From DAOUKH01 sp965207995 (lineage in GTDB: Bacteria > Chloroflexota > Dehalococcoidia > SHYB01): a stretch of 64,000 bases of DNA. Shown here piece after piece: positions 62,537 to 64,000 of this stretch. Each line of letters begins with the position of its first letter. Position 1 is the first letter of the stretch. The notes below the pieces were generated by a model. The model did not search any database and was not told the origin of the DNA. It was given only the letters and a program-made list of their open reading frames with translations. The stretch covers positions 372,001 to 436,000 of the forward strand of contig OZ242299.1 of assembly GCA_965207995.1 (NCBI GenBank), given 5' to 3'. A program made the translations under genes and the position numbers.

Positions 62537-63420
62537 GGGGTGAGGGACGGGGTGGGAGGCCTTGGCCTCCTCTTCCACCGGAGTCCTTAGCACGACCCGC
62601 GACGGTGGCAAAGGGATCCTCCGCGCAGGGGCACACAGAAGGGGCGCCCCTACGGGAGAACCCTGCTAGCCCTAGCGTCCGTTCGGCGGCGCTCGGAACT
62701 CGCGGTCTCTGTTCCTTGCGTCCGCGCCTCACCACGCATCGCGCCGGCGGGCGAGCGTGGGCTCGGCCGTTGGCGCGGCTAACCGTCCTCGCGCTTTCGC
62801 GCCGCGTGTGCGATGCAAGACCGCGGAGTCCGGCGACCTTCGCCGGGTTGGTGGCCTTTCGCCTCGCTCCTTGGGGAGGAGGCTGCCTTGGCTAGGCGAT
62901 TGTTTCTCGGTGCGGCGTTCTTTGATTTGTACGGCCTGGGGGGGCCGGGCCACGCGGGGCGGTCGTTGCGCGCGCCGTCGGGGATGACGGAGCGGACGGT
63001 CCGGTCCACCACGGTGGGTGAAGCGAGGCCGGCAGTTCGCGCACCCCGTGGGCTAGACGGGGATTGGTCCCCCGGGCCGCGATCCGCGGCGCGGGGTCTT
63101 TGCCGTCCGTAGCGGTTACGGAGGCAGGTCGTCGCCACGTGGCCGGCGAGAGGCGGGACGACCCTCCGGGCTTATGGTCCGTAGGGAGGACGGGCCGGGA
63201 TGGACATTATCGCCACGGTGGCGGTGTCCACTGATAGCGCCGCACCGAGAAGTGGGCGTATGTGGTCGGTTGGGCCGGGTCCTCCTTTGGGTGGGTTGTT
63301 GGGTGGCCCGCGTTCCGCGCGCGCGTTCGCGGATGGCGGGCCTAGGAACATATGTTCTTTGATGATGGTAGGGGAGAGGGTTGGGGGTTGTCAAGGGTGG
63401 TGTGGCGGGACCACCCCACC

Positions 63421-63481
63421 CGGCCCTCTCTCAGTCTCCCCCAGAGGGGGAGAGGTTTAAGGCGCTCCCCCTGCGGGGGAG
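63421..63481 (+). repeat. Dispersed hairpin repeat family A, copy 7
   Basis: GGCCCTCTCTCAGTCTCCCC, CAGAGGGGGAGAGG, TTTAAGG and the CTCCCCCTGCGGGGGAG hairpin. Confidence 0.7.
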
Positions 63482-63585
63482 TGGTTAGGGTGATGCCCCG
63501 CCCCAAGGGAGGGGCGCGTCGCGTCGCGCCCCTACAGGGGAGGGATGGCAGGGTTTCGATGGGCGGTGGTGGTGGTAAGGGGGGC

Positions 63586-63610
63586 GGGCGACCACAAGGG
63601 TCGCCCCTAC
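63586..63610 (+). repeat. Dispersed hairpin repeat family B, copy 3
   Basis: GGGCGACC-ACAAG-GGTCGCCC with CTAC after it. A related stem GGGGCGCG...CGCGCCCC-CTACAGGGG is at 63511-63540. Confidence 0.5.
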
Positions 63611-63769
63611 GGGTGGGGGATCGAGGTGGGCGTATTCGATGGCGGTTGGTGGTGGTGAGGGGGCCCCTCAATCTCAGTCTTATCCCGTGGGGAGAAGAGG
63701 TAAGACTCCCCACGGGGGAAGAGGGGAGACCGCGCCGGTTCCGGAAGGCCCCGGGCGCTCGTGCGGCGC

Positions 63770-64000
63770 TTATCCCTTGACCAGAGGGTAGCGTTCGTAG
63801 ATGTCGACGCCGAGCTCCGTCATCAGGTCCTCGTCGTAGACGATGCGGCCGGTGTAGGTCTTGGGGTCCTGCGTCACCATCCAGAGGGCGGCGTCGGCGG
63901 TGATTTGGCCCGTCTCCCACGCGCCGACGAAGGGGTGGTCGGGCCCCCGGAACCAGACCTGCCCCTCGGTGGCGACGCCGCGCTTCGGCGACACGACGTT
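63770..64000 (-). CDS. SDR family oxidoreductase (C-terminal part, runs off window)
   Basis: Last 76 codons of a leftward gene entering from the right edge. The visible NVVSPKRGVATEG corresponds to the NxxxPGxxxT loop after the SDR active site, followed by WETGQITADAALWMVTQDPK and YTGRIVYDEDLMTELGVDIY. It resembles the C-terminal part of the SDR at 1440-2231 (ALWMLAQPP region). The start lies outside the window. Confidence 0.75.
   Translation of the reverse strand, partial: NVVSPKRGVATEGQVWFRGPDHPFVGAWETGQITADAALWMVTQDPKTYTGRIVYDEDLMTELGVDIYERYPLVKG

Larger units (their letters stand above)
62537..63769. other. Long non-coding, repeat-rich intergenic region
   Basis: About 1.2 kb with no convincing gene on either strand. 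It contains family A copy 7 (63421-63481), family B hairpins (63511-63532 and 63586-63610), GGTGG/GGTGGT low-complexity tracts and CGCGG/CCGCG inverted repeats around 62790-63090. The frames open here are short and compositionally biased. Confidence 0.6.

Overview
The window is a high-GC (mostly GC-rich third positions), gene-dense bacterial chromosome segment. Several features point to a Chloroflexota bacterium, probably of the Dehalococcoidia/SAR202 type. These are a three-gene succinate dehydrogenase of the archaeal-like SdhABE kind, an 11-subunit complex I operon without nuoEFG, a block of four CaiB/BaiF CoA-transferases, NurA with a HAS-barrel partner, SelB, and apparently frequent leaderless transcripts. 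The lineage is an inference; a 23S rRNA search would settle it.

Layout. 0-6 kb: aroQ (cut by the edge), a Xer recombinase, an SDR oxidoreductase, topA and dprA. 6-14.3 kb: two paralogous secreted lipoproteins built of four tandem Cache-like domains, with remnants of a fifth domain, flanking two tRNA-Ser genes, an MFS transporter and a purine/pyrimidine-permease-like protein with an unusual cytosolic C-terminal domain. 14.5-18.1 kb: sdhA-sdhB-sdhE operon. 18.2-22 kb: PAP2-like membrane enzyme, radical SAM/SPASM protein, Nudix hydrolase, NAD kinase. 22-32.5 kb: nuoABCDHIJK-(small gene)-LMN operon read leftward from one good promoter. 32.6-33.6 kb: carboxymuconolactone decarboxylase-like gene and a 60-bp tandem repeat array. 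33.6-40.6 kb: hemW-selB-nurA-HAS-barrel operon, divergent holA, and a PHP phosphoesterase. 40.6-49 kb: rightward cluster alternating four CaiB-type CoA-transferases with small genes (UPF0145, DUF6884, a GIY-YIG-like protein, a SAM methyltransferase broken by an in-frame UAG, an AAC(6')-like acetyltransferase). 49-50.3 kb: small membrane protein and a PNPOx-fold protein.

50.3-53.9 kb is a free-standing 23S rRNA-tRNA-fMet unit with no 16S or 5S in view. It has a near-consensus promoter, an intrinsic-terminator-like hairpin in its leader and a long processing stem. Its terminator tail is the target of a complete 2990-bp IS1595-family transposon (53868-56857) with 23-bp inverted repeats and a perfect 8-bp target duplication, TTTCCTTT. 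The transposon carries a coiled-coil protein, the transposase, a DNA methyltransferase-HNH fusion (currently interrupted by a stop and two frameshifts at simple repeats) and a zinc-ribbon protein. Directly beyond it is a lower-GC SEFIR-domain gene, a probable anti-phage defence protein. 58.5-64 kb: a beta-propeller lipoprotein, cyclase-family, MBL-fold and SnoaL-like proteins, a roughly 1.2-kb non-coding repeat-rich stretch, and the end of a second SDR gene.

Dispersed GC-rich hairpin repeats occur in at least eight intergenic places, one of them inside the nuo operon. The observations I rate highest are the intact passenger-carrying IS1595 transposon, the tandem-Cache lipoprotein pair, the attenuated stand-alone 23S unit, the SdhABE enzyme and the recurring placement of -10 boxes 6-12 nt before start codons.
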